64,000 nt of DNA from the NCBI RefSeq assembly GCF_000511385.1, contig NC_023142.1, positions 1 through 64,000 on the forward strand, read 5' to 3'. The DNA is from Phaeobacter gallaeciensis DSM 26640 (GTDB taxonomy: Bacteria; Pseudomonadota; Alphaproteobacteria; Rhodobacterales; Rhodobacteraceae). Under the pieces are notes generated by a model, which saw only the letters and a list, made by a program, of their open reading frames with translations, ran no database searches and had not been told where the DNA came from. The translations under genes were made by a program, and so were the position numbers. Positions 47,426 to 55,045 of this stretch are shown here, piece by piece (positions within the stretch are counted from its first letter, which is position 1; every line of letters begins with the position of its first letter).

Positions 47426-47632
47426 ATGAACAAGTTCTTCGCAGCATTCGCTCTGGCCACCCTGGCCGCAACCACCACCGCATCCGCTCAGGATGAAGGC
47501 ACCCCGACCCTGCTCGGCGGTACTGGCCTTGAGCAAGGCACTCTGATCGCGGGCGGCGTTGCCGGTGCGGTTGTTCTGGGTGTGATCCTGAACGACGACG
47601 ACGAATCCAGCAGCACCACCACCACCAACTGA
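47426..47632 (+). CDS. Small secreted YjbE-like protein
   Basis: A 68-residue protein with a Sec signal peptide (about residues 1-22, MNKFFAAFALATLAATTTAS). A glycine/valine-rich hydrophobic stretch and an acidic, Ser/Thr-rich tail (DDDESSSTTTTN) follow. The size, signal peptide and Thr-run tail match YjbE, the small secreted first gene of the E. coli yjbEFGH operon. AAAGGAG eight bases before the ATG supports this start over the in-frame upstream one. It is followed by a strong terminator. An AT-rich leader of 180 bases separates it from yjbF, so it may have its own promoter and be strongly expressed. Confidence 0.8.
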   Translation: MNKFFAAFALATLAATTTASAQDEGTPTLLGGTGLEQGTLIAGGVAGAVVLGVILNDDDESSSTTTTN

Positions 47633-47747
47633 TCACTTGTGATCTGACGGGTGTGGCAGGATCTGACCGTCCCCCGGCGCGCCTGAGCCGGGGCGGATCC
47701 CAGATCCCAGGCTGACATCGTTTTAAGACAGACCATCATCTGATGGG

Positions 47748-47773
47748 AAAAGCGGGCCAATGGCCCGCTTTTT
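47748..47773. terminator. Bidirectional terminator
   Basis: Perfect 11-bp stem AAAAGCGGGCC/GGCCCGCTTTT with a three-base loop. T-tracts arise on both strands. It separates the yjbE-like gene (+) from the ABC transporter genes (-). Confidence 0.9.
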
Positions 47774-47806
47774 GCGTTTGGGTCTCAGGATACAGGAGAG
47801 GGCCGG

Positions 47807-48574
47807 TCACCCCACCCGGCGCAGGAAGGCCTTTGTGCGGGGATCCTGTGGCGCATCAAAGATCTGCGCCGGTGGGCCCTGTTCGACAATGCGTCCGCCT
47901 TCCATGAACACCACCCGATCAGCGATTTCGCGGGCAAACTGCATCTCATGGGTGACGATCAGCATGGTCTGGCGCTCTTCGGCGACCTTATGCATCAGCG
48001 CCAGCACCTCACCCACCCATTCGGGATCCAGCGCCGAGGTCGGCTCGTCAAACAGCATCAATTCCGCCCCCAGCGCCATCGCGCGGCCAATGCCGACACG
48101 CTGCTGCTGGCCGCCGGACAGGCTGGCGGGATAGGCATTGGCCTTATCCGCCAGACCGGTCTCCGCCAGAATCTCACGGGCGCGGGCCTCAGCCTCAGCG
48201 CGGGGACGCTGTTGCACGGTGATCAGCGCCTCCATGATGTTTTCCGCCGCCGTTTTATTGGCAAACAGCGCATAGTTCTGAAACACAAAGGCGGTGCGCC
48301 GGCGCAGGGCCAAGATCTCCGCCTTGCTGGCGCGGGCAGCGTCCACCTCCAGATCACCAATGCGGATCCCCCCCGCATCCGGCGCATCCAGAAAATTCAG
48401 GCAGCGCAGCAGCGTCGATTTACCGGTGCCCGAGGGGCCGATAATGACAATGCGCTCTCCTGCCTGAATGGTCAGGTCGATGCCATCCAGCACCACGCTG
48501 TCGCCAAAGGTCTTGCGCAGCCCGGTAATGGAAATGGCCGGGCCCTGTGCGATGTCTGTCATTGCGTCACTCAT
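47807..48574 (-). CDS. Polar amino-acid ABC transporter ATPase
   Basis: A 255-residue importer ATPase. Walker A is GPSGTGKST, the Q-loop region [18 protein letters not shown] is typical of the HisP/GlnQ group, the signature is LSGGQQQR, and Walker B is LMLFDEPTS. It drives uptake of an amino acid, perhaps cystine or another polar one. Its start overlaps the permease gene by four bases. It is the last of three genes read on the minus strand. Confidence 0.94.
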   Translation of the reverse strand: MSDAMTDIAQGPAISITGLRKTFGDSVVLDGIDLTIQAGERIVIIGPSGTGKSTLLRCLNFLDAPDAGGIRIGDLEVDAARASKAEILALRRRTAFVFQNYALFANKTAAENIMEALITVQQRPRAEAEARAREILAETGLADKANAYPASLSGGQQQRVGIGRAMALGAELMLFDEPTSALDPEWVGEVLALMHKVAEERQTMLIVTHEMQFAREIADRVVFMEGGRIVEQGPPAQIFDAPQDPRTKAFLRRVG

Positions 48575-49245
48575 CGGGCATAAGCCTTGTTCAGATGGGT
48601 TTCCAAGAGCCGCTGCGCCAGCGACAGCGCCTCCACCAGAATCCAGTAGATCACCGCCACCACCAGGAAGGCCTCAAAGTAGAGGAAACTGCCGGCCGCC
48701 TCTTTCTGGGTGGCGCCCATCATTTCCGTGACCCCAAGGGTAAATGCCAGCGAGGTGCCCTTGATCATGTCGATGAAATAATTGACCAGCGTCGGCGCCG
48801 CGATCCGGGCCGCCTGCGGCAGCACGATGCGGCGCATCATCTGGCCACGGGTCATGCCGATCGACTGCGCCGCCTCCCATTGGCTGCGATCCACGCCGAG
48901 GATGGCGGCGCGGATACTTTCGGCCATATAGGCGGCAAAATGCAGGGTCAGCCCCATGATTGCAGCACTGACCCCATTGATCTGGGTCAGCACCGACAAC
49001 ACCTGCGGCAGCCCGTAATAGAACAGGAACAGCTGCACCAGCAGCGGCGTGCCGCGAAAGAAGCTGATGAACAGCACCACCAGCTGATCCAGCACCGGGA
49101 TCCGCAGCACCCGCTCCACTGCCAGAAGCGATGCCAGCACCAAGGCCAACGCCATCGCCACCACCGCCATGAACAGCGTCAGCGGCACATAGCTCAGCAG
49201 CACCGGCACCAGACCCAGCATATAGGCGATGTCCAACCCCTGCAT
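48571..49245 (-). CDS. Polar amino-acid ABC transporter permease
   Basis: A 224-residue inner-membrane permease with about five helices. [20 protein letters not shown] and the cytoplasmic [17 protein letters not shown] loop are family signatures (His/Glu/Gln/Arg permease type). Only one permease gene is present, so the transporter would use a homodimer. It lies eight bases downstream of the binding-protein gene and overlaps the ATPase gene. Confidence 0.94.
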   Translation of the reverse strand: MQGLDIAYMLGLVPVLLSYVPLTLFMAVVAMALALVLASLLAVERVLRIPVLDQLVVLFISFFRGTPLLVQLFLFYYGLPQVLSVLTQINGVSAAIMGLTLHFAAYMAESIRAAILGVDRSQWEAAQSIGMTRGQMMRRIVLPQAARIAAPTLVNYFIDMIKGTSLAFTLGVTEMMGATQKEAAGSFLYFEAFLVVAVIYWILVEALSLAQRLLETHLNKAYAR

Positions 49246-49253
49246 TTACCGGC

Positions 49254-50030
49254 TCACTTCTCAGCCGGGGCGGAAACCGCCGTGATATCGGTGCCGAACC
49301 ATTTTTGCGAGATCTCAGCCAGCTTGCCGCTCTCGCGCAGCGTGCTCAGCGCCGCATCCACGCGGTCGCGCAGCGCCAGACTGTCCGCGTCCTGACGGAA
49401 AGGCAGCGCATTCTTGATCTCGGAGAACGGTGCGCCCGCCAACGCCAGCGGCAGCGGGCTTTCCTGGATCAGCTGGGCCGAGGACACCCGGTCCATCACA
49501 AAGGCATCGACCCGCCCCAGTGCTGTATCCTGAGCGATATTGGCCTCATAGGTTTTGATCTCGATCTTATCGGCCTCTGGCAGCTCCCGCAGCAATTGCT
49601 CGAAGTTGGAACCGAGGTTCACCGCCACGGTCTTGCCCGCCAGATCATCCGGGCCTGCGATGCTGTCCTCATTGCCGCGTTTCACCACCACCTGTGCGCC
49701 ATCGATGACATAGGGTTGGGTGAAGGCAAATTTGGCGCTGCGCTCCGGGGTGATGGTGATCTGATTGGCGATAGTGTCGATGCGGTCGGATTCCAGCGCG
49801 CCAATCAGGCCGGAAAACGACATGGTGACAAATTCCACCTCAAGACCGGTTTCCTCGGCCACGGCGTTCATCACATCCACCTCAAACCCCTGCAGCACGT
49901 CCTGACGCACAAAGGTGAAGGGAAAATAGCCACCCGACATGCCCACACGCAGCGTGTCAGAGGCAAAAGCGGACGATGCGGCAGTCAGGCTCGCAGCGGC
50001 GGCCGCGGCCCAGGCAAATGTTTTCATCAT
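49254..50030 (-). CDS. Amino-acid ABC transporter substrate-binding protein
   Basis: A 258-residue periplasmic protein. The Sec signal peptide is at residues 1-23 (TFAWAAAAAASLTAASSAFA). The SBP_bac_3 fold shows LRVGMSGGYFPFTFV and GFEVDVMNAVAEETGLEVEF at the start, and GKTVAVNLGSNFEQLL later. The substrate is probably a polar amino acid; the sequence resembles cystine-binding proteins but this is not certain. Start at 50030 or 50027 (two ATGs in a row) follows AAAGGAA. First gene of the ABC operon and directly downstream of the NRPS gene on the same strand. Confidence 0.93.
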   Translation of the reverse strand: MMKTFAWAAAAAASLTAASSAFASDTLRVGMSGGYFPFTFVRQDVLQGFEVDVMNAVAEETGLEVEFVTMSFSGLIGALESDRIDTIANQITITPERSAKFAFTQPYVIDGAQVVVKRGNEDSIAGPDDLAGKTVAVNLGSNFEQLLRELPEADKIEIKTYEANIAQDTALGRVDAFVMDRVSSAQLIQESPLPLALAGAPFSEIKNALPFRQDADSLALRDRVDAALSTLRESGKLAEISQKWFGTDITAVSAPAEK

Positions 50031-50278
50031 GTCAGAGATTCCTTTTCTTTTCCGCCCCGACCTAATCCCCCTGACACCGGGGACCAAGATGTCGCGGCAC
50101 TGACCATGGCAAATAAGCCCGCCTGTTCGCAGGCAGGCCACGGGCGGGGGATCGGTTCACATGACAGACGCCGTGAGGTGGAAAATTGTTCCCCCCTTAG
50201 GTGCATTTTTGCAGATTTGTTCTGATCAGGGCGGATAAATACCGGATCAGCGGCAGGATGGCCTGTTTTGGGCGCGCC

Positions 50279-53200
50279 TCATTGTGGGGCCGAACCTTGC
50301 ATGATGCGGGCCATATGCCGGGCCAGATCCTGCACATTGGGCTCCTGCAGGATCGACAGATGGGATCCCGGCACCTCGATCAGCTCAAACCCTGCCGCCG
50401 CCACCGGCGCCCAGCCCAGCCCCTGACGCAGCCCCTCAGGACTGTCAAAGAGATCATCACCGGCCCGGAACACGGTCAGCGGTGTGGCCAGCGGTTCCGG
50501 CGTGTAGCGTTCCACCGATTGCTGGTTGGCCGCGATCAGCGCCTCGATCGACAGCGAGCCACCACCGCCGGTCCATTCCAGCCGTCGCCGTTCAAAGGAA
50601 TTGCGCAGGGTCTCAATCCGGTGGCGGGCCACATGGCCCAGATAGGCCGGCCCCATGCGCCGGAGCAGCCCCAGATGGGCGCCCAGTCTGGCCCGCCCCT
50701 GCACCCGGCTGCGCCCGGCCGGGCCTTCGGCATCAAACAGCGCCAGCAAGCCCAATTCACGCCCCGCCGCCAGCAGCTGACGGGCCAGCTCAAAGGCAAA
50801 ATAACTGCCCAGGGACACTGCCGCCAGATGCACCACCCCGGTTGGGTAATGGGTCTGGATTTCCTCCAGATACAGTTTTGCGGTGGCGCGCACCCCGGTG
50901 GGGGTGCTGCTGTCCAACAGGCCGATGCTCAGCCCATAAACGGGCTGCTCGGGACCAAGCGCGGCCGCCAGCGGGCGATAGAATTCCTCGTTGCGACCCA
51001 GCACATGAACTCCAAACAGCGGCGCGCGCGCCATGCCATCCTGAATGATCACCAGATGATCGGGCAGGGTGTGGCCCTCCGGTGTTTCCGGGCTGTCACC
51101 GCCCCCATCTCCCGGGCTCAGCGCTTCCGTCAATGCCGCCGCCAGTGCCCGCGGGCTGGGGGTCAGATGCAGCGCCGCCAGGCTCAGCCGTCGGCCCAGT
51201 TCCGCCTCGATCCGGCCAATCAGCCGCATCGCCAGCAGCGAGTGGCCACCGCGATCATAGAAACTGTCATCCACGCCCAGATCAGGCTGGCCCAGCAGAT
51301 CCGCCATCATCGCCATCAGCTGCTGCGCCAGCGGCGAGGGCGGGGCACTGGTGTCAACCGCCGCGCCGCCGTTGCGGCGCAGGCGCAGACCGCTTGATGC
51401 CTGTGTCGGCGCGGGCAGGGCGGCCATGTCGATCTTGCCCCCGGCGGTGCGGGGAAACGCCGCCACCGGCACCAGCGCCGGGCGCATATGGGCGGGTAGA
51501 TCGCGCTGCACCACCTGCTGCAGCGCCGTCAGATCCGGACGGGTATCGCCAGCCCTTTCTTCCGTGCCAGCCGCCCGAATGCCCCGCACCCAACAACAGA
51601 GCTGCGCCCCGGGGCTGTCCTTGCCATGCACCGCCGCCAGCGCCTGCAGCTCCGGATAGGCGCGCTCCAGCACCTGCTCCACATGGCGCAGATCAATGCG
51701 AAATCCGCGCAGTTTCACCTGCCGGTCCTGCCGCCCGAGAAAGGCCAGCGTGCCATCCCCGCGCCAGGCCGCGCGATCACCGGTGCGATAGATCCGGGCG
51801 GCGGGGCAGCTGGCGTGGTGCCCCCCGCCCGTATTCTGCGGCGCAAAGGGATCGGGCCGAAACGCCTTGGCGGTGTCCTCCGGGCGGCCGATATAGCCAT
51901 CGCTCACCGCCGGGCCGCCGATCCACAGATCCCCCGCGACCCCCGCCGGGGCGAGACTGCCATCCGCCGCCAGCACATAGGCGCGCGCATGGGCGGTGGG
52001 GCGGCCGATGGGGACATCCTCGGTTGCCACCACAGACCCGCCCTGATCCAGACCCGGATCATGCAGCGTACAGGTGATGGTGGTTTCCGTCGGCCCATAG
52101 CCATTGAGCCAGCGCACCCCCGGCACCAGCTGCTGCCAGCGCGCCAGGGACTGCGGGTTGACCTGTTCACCGCCGACAATCACCAGCCGCACCGAGGGCG
52201 GCAGACGACGACCACTGTCGGCCATCACATCACAGAGCACATGCCAGAAGGCGGTCGGCAGATTGAGCACGGTCAGCTCCAGCGCCGCCACCCGGTCCAG
52301 AAACAGCCCCGGTGCCCCGATCATATCCGGCGCACGCAGCACCACGCAGGCGCCGGCCAGAAGGCTCGGCAGCACCTCCTCAATGGCGACATCAAAGGAC
52401 AGGCTGGCAAATTGCAGCATCCGGTCATTGCTCTGCAGCTCAAAGGCGGCGGTGATGGCGCTGGCATGGGCCAGCAGCGCCCGCATTGGCACCCGCACCC
52501 CCTTGGGCTTGCCGGTGGACCCGGAGGTATAGATCACATAGGCCAGCCGCCCCGGATCCGGGGCTGGCCGCAGCGGCCTGTCCGGCTGTTCCGATAGCTC
52601 AGATCCCGCATCAGGGGCCACCCAGACCAACCCCTCCGGGGTCAGGGCCGCATCGTGCCTATGCGCAGACTGGCCTTTATTAGAGCCAGTATCAGGCCCT
52701 GATACCGTGCCATAGTCCGGCCCGCCAATGCCCAGCCTGGTGCCGCTGTCCTTGAGCATATGGGCAATCACTGCAGCCGGATAGGTCGGATCCACCGGCA
52801 GGAAGGCCGCGCCGACCTTCAGCACCGCCAGCATCGCAATGATGAACTCCGGGCTGCGCGGCAGGCAGATGGCAATGACATCCCCGGCCGCGGCCCCCTG
52901 CGCCTGCAAGGCTACCGCCAGATGATCCGCCCGGGCCTGTAGATCCGCATGGCTCAGCACCGCACCGTCGGGGGCCATCTGCAGCGCAGGGGCATCGGGC
53001 ATCCGCGCCGCCGTGGCCTCCAGCCGGGTTGCCATGCAGGGCGGGGCCGCCGCCATCTCCCGCGCCAACATCTGCGCCAGCGCCGGATCCGGGCGGCCCT
53101 GTTGTAACAGCTGGGTCGCCTCGGCCTCCGGCAACATTTCCAGATCGCGCAGCGCCATATCCGCAGGTGCTGTGGCCAGGCTCTGCAGCAGCTGACACAG

Positions 53201-54646
53201 ATGATCCAGCATGTGCGCCACCTGTGGCCCCGGCAGCACCTCGGGATCATATTCCAGCATCAAAAGCGGCTGAGCATCACCATACACAGCCAGCGTCAGC
53301 GGCATCGCCCCCTCTTCGCGCAGCTCGATGCGGCGCTGCTGCCAGGGGCTATCCGGGTCATCGCCCCCCAGGCTGCGCATCCGCATATTCAGGCTGTCGC
53401 GCTCAAACATCACCATCGTGTCAAACAGCGGCACGCTGCCAGGCAGCCCGCACCAGCGGCGCATATCCGCCAGCGAGGCCTGTTCATGCGGGCGCAGCGC
53501 CACCGCATCGCGCCGCAGCGCCGCCAGCAACCCGTCCACGGTTGTTGACCCGGACAGATGCAGATGCAGGGGCACCGTATTGATCAGGCAGCCCACCGTG
53601 CGCCCGCAGCCCTCCAAAAGATAGCGCCCCGAGCGGGTGACCCCGAAGACAGCGCTTTCCCGGCCGCTCCAACGCGCCACCAGCAGCCCCCAGGCGGCAT
53701 GGATCATATTGGCCAGCGTCGCCGGCCCGGCGTCATTCTCTGTCGCAACCCCACCGGCCCGCTGCACCAGCGCGTGGCGCAACTCGGCGGGCAGCTGCCG
53801 GCGCAGGATCTGCTTGCGGCCATGGTCCGCATCACCCGGCGCTGTCTCAGCGGGCCGATCATCCGGCCCGGTCAGCCGGGGGATCTGGTTCGGGGTTTCA
53901 AACCCCTCCAGATGCGCCCGGAAAAACGCCTGGCTGTCCGGCTGTTCTGACACATGCGCCACCGCCGGGCTGAAGGCATCAAAGCCGGTCACAGGCGCTG
54001 TCGCAGCGGGCAGACCGCCCCCGATCAGCGCCGCAAAGACATCCTCCAGCACCACCGCCATACTGCGGCCATCGACCAGCACATGGTGAATGGTCCAGAC
54101 CATCACCGAGCGGTTCGGCCCCAGCCGCGCCAGCATCACCCGCCAGGACACCGCCTGTTCCAGCGCACAGCCACGATTGCGATCCTCGCTGAGAAACTGC
54201 TCCAGCCGCGCAGCCTGATCCTCCGCCTCCAGCCCCTGCCAGTCCTGGGAGTCCACCCTGACCTGATCAGCGGCCTCATCCATGTCTGCGACCTGCAAGA
54301 CCGGCAGCGGGCGGCCCTGCCACAGCACCGCACTGCGCAGCACCGGATGCCGCGCGCAGACCTGCTGCCAGGCCAGCCGCAGCGCCCTCGGATCTGGTGC
54401 TTCTGCGTCCAGATGCACCACGATCTGTTCCAGATTGACCCAAGGCTTACCCGCAGCGGCACTTTCATACAGCAGCCCCTGCTGCATCGGGGTCAGCGCA
54501 ATCTCCTGACCGCTGCTGTGACCTTGGTTGCGCTCTCCGGATCCCTCGGCGGGATGACCGGTGCCCGCCCCAAAGGGCGCCTTCATCGCGGCCCGGGTCT
54601 CTGATTGTGATTGCGCCTGTGGCTGGGCTTGCGAAAGATCACTCAT
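50279..54646 (-). CDS. Single-module non-ribosomal peptide synthetase (C-A-PCP-TE)
   Basis: A 1455-residue enzyme. The condensation domain (about 45-480) has the active-site HHVLVDG at 187-193. The adenylation domain (about 535-1075) has YTSGSTGKPKG near 709, NGYGPTET, GRQDRQVKLRGFRI, and the A10 lysine in RTAGGKID. The carrier domain has GGHSL near 1134, with the phosphopantetheine serine. The thioesterase domain (about 1180-1450) has AVSLGS near 1277 and a late His in PGSHLSILQEP. So one amino acid is activated, joined to a donor supplied from outside, and released. No second module, MbtH or phosphopantetheinyl transferase gene is seen. The N-terminus is Gln/Ser-rich. Product unknown. Confidence 0.93.
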   Translation of the reverse strand: MSDLSQAQPQAQSQSETRAAMKAPFGAGTGHPAEGSGERNQGHSSGQEIALTPMQQGLLYESAAAGKPWVNLEQIVVHLDAEAPDPRALRLAWQQVCARHPVLRSAVLWQGRPLPVLQVADMDEAADQVRVDSQDWQGLEAEDQAARLEQFLSEDRNRGCALEQAVSWRVMLARLGPNRSVMVWTIHHVLVDGRSMAVVLEDVFAALIGGGLPAATAPVTGFDAFSPAVAHVSEQPDSQAFFRAHLEGFETPNQIPRLTGPDDRPAETAPGDADHGRKQILRRQLPAELRHALVQRAGGVATENDAGPATLANMIHAAWGLLVARWSGRESAVFGVTRSGRYLLEGCGRTVGCLINTVPLHLHLSGSTTVDGLLAALRRDAVALRPHEQASLADMRRWCGLPGSVPLFDTMVMFERDSLNMRMRSLGGDDPDSPWQQRRIELREEGAMPLTLAVYGDAQPLLMLEYDPEVLPGPQVAHMLDHLCQLLQSLATAPADMALRDLEMLPEAEATQLLQQGRPDPALAQMLAREMAAAPPCMATRLEATAARMPDAPALQMAPDGAVLSHADLQARADHLAVALQAQGAAAGDVIAICLPRSPEFIIAMLAVLKVGAAFLPVDPTYPAAVIAHMLKDSGTRLGIGGPDYGTVSGPDTGSNKGQSAHRHDAALTPEGLVWVAPDAGSELSEQPDRPLRPAPDPGRLAYVIYTSGSTGKPKGVRVPMRALLAHASAITAAFELQSNDRMLQFASLSFDVAIEEVLPSLLAGACVVLRAPDMIGAPGLFLDRVAALELTVLNLPTAFWHVLCDVMADSGRRLPPSVRLVIVGGEQVNPQSLARWQQLVPGVRWLNGYGPTETTITCTLHDPGLDQGGSVVATEDVPIGRPTAHARAYVLAADGSLAPAGVAGDLWIGGPAVSDGYIGRPEDTAKAFRPDPFAPQNTGGGHHASCPAARIYRTGDRAAWRGDGTLAFLGRQDRQVKLRGFRIDLRHVEQVLERAYPELQALAAVHGKDSPGAQLCCWVRGIRAAGTEERAGDTRPDLTALQQVVQRDLPAHMRPALVPVAAFPRTAGGKIDMAALPAPTQASSGLRLRRNGGAAVDTSAPPSPLAQQLMAMMADLLGQPDLGVDDSFYDRGGHSLLAMRLIGRIEAELGRRLSLAALHLTPSPRALAAALTEALSPGDGGGDSPETPEGHTLPDHLVIIQDGMARAPLFGVHVLGRNEEFYRPLAAALGPEQPVYGLSIGLLDSSTPTGVRATAKLYLEEIQTHYPTGVVHLAAVSLGSYFAFELARQLLAAGRELGLLALFDAEGPAGRSRVQGRARLGAHLGLLRRMGPAYLGHVARHRIETLRNSFERRRLEWTGGGGSLSIEALIAANQQSVERYTPEPLATPLTVFRAGDDLFDSPEGLRQGLGWAPVAAAGFELIEVPGSHLSILQEPNVQDLARHMARIMQGSAPQ

Positions 54647-54983
54647 GATGCCCCCCTAGCTGACACCGGGTTTGGACCAACCCAGGCCATACATCTTCAT
54701 GCTGTGCCGCACCCAGATCCTCCGGGTATCACGTCACTCTTAATATCCACTTTTTGCGACCCCCTCAGACCAGGATCACCCCCATGATCCCCGCCGCGGG
54801 TCCAAGGATACCAGACCGGGGGACGGGCAAGCAACAAAACACCACCGGATTGCAATCACATCTCAGCCTGCTGCAGCCGCCAAACCCACGCTGTATATCT
54901 GCGCACGACCAAATAACTTCTAATCAATCTTATGTTAAATAACCCTCCGCAGGGATCCTACGGCCCGCAAACAGCAGATACAT
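54647..54983. other. Upstream region of the NRPS gene
   Basis: About 340 bases without a credible gene between the NRPS start and the terminator of the next minus-strand gene. The part nearest the NRPS should hold its promoter. An AT-richer stretch lies at about 54900-54945. No specific motif stands out. Confidence 0.5.
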
Positions 54984-55011
54984 AAAAAGGGCCGCTCGTG
55001 AGAGCAGCCCT
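54984..55011 (-). terminator. Terminator of the pyruvyltransferase gene
   Basis: A stem with arms AGGGC-C-GCTC (54988-54997) and GAGC-A-GCCCT (55002-55011), one mismatch, four-base loop. On the minus strand five T residues follow. It lies 34 bases past the stop of the gene at 55046. Confidence 0.82.
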
Positions 55012-55045
55012 CTGTCGGTCCAGGATTCCGCAGACGTGGTGCGGA

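Noticed and set aside
50279..54646. An indigoidine synthetase
   Set aside because: Indigoidine enzymes have an oxidase domain inside or next to the A domain. This protein has a C domain at the front and no oxidase stretch.
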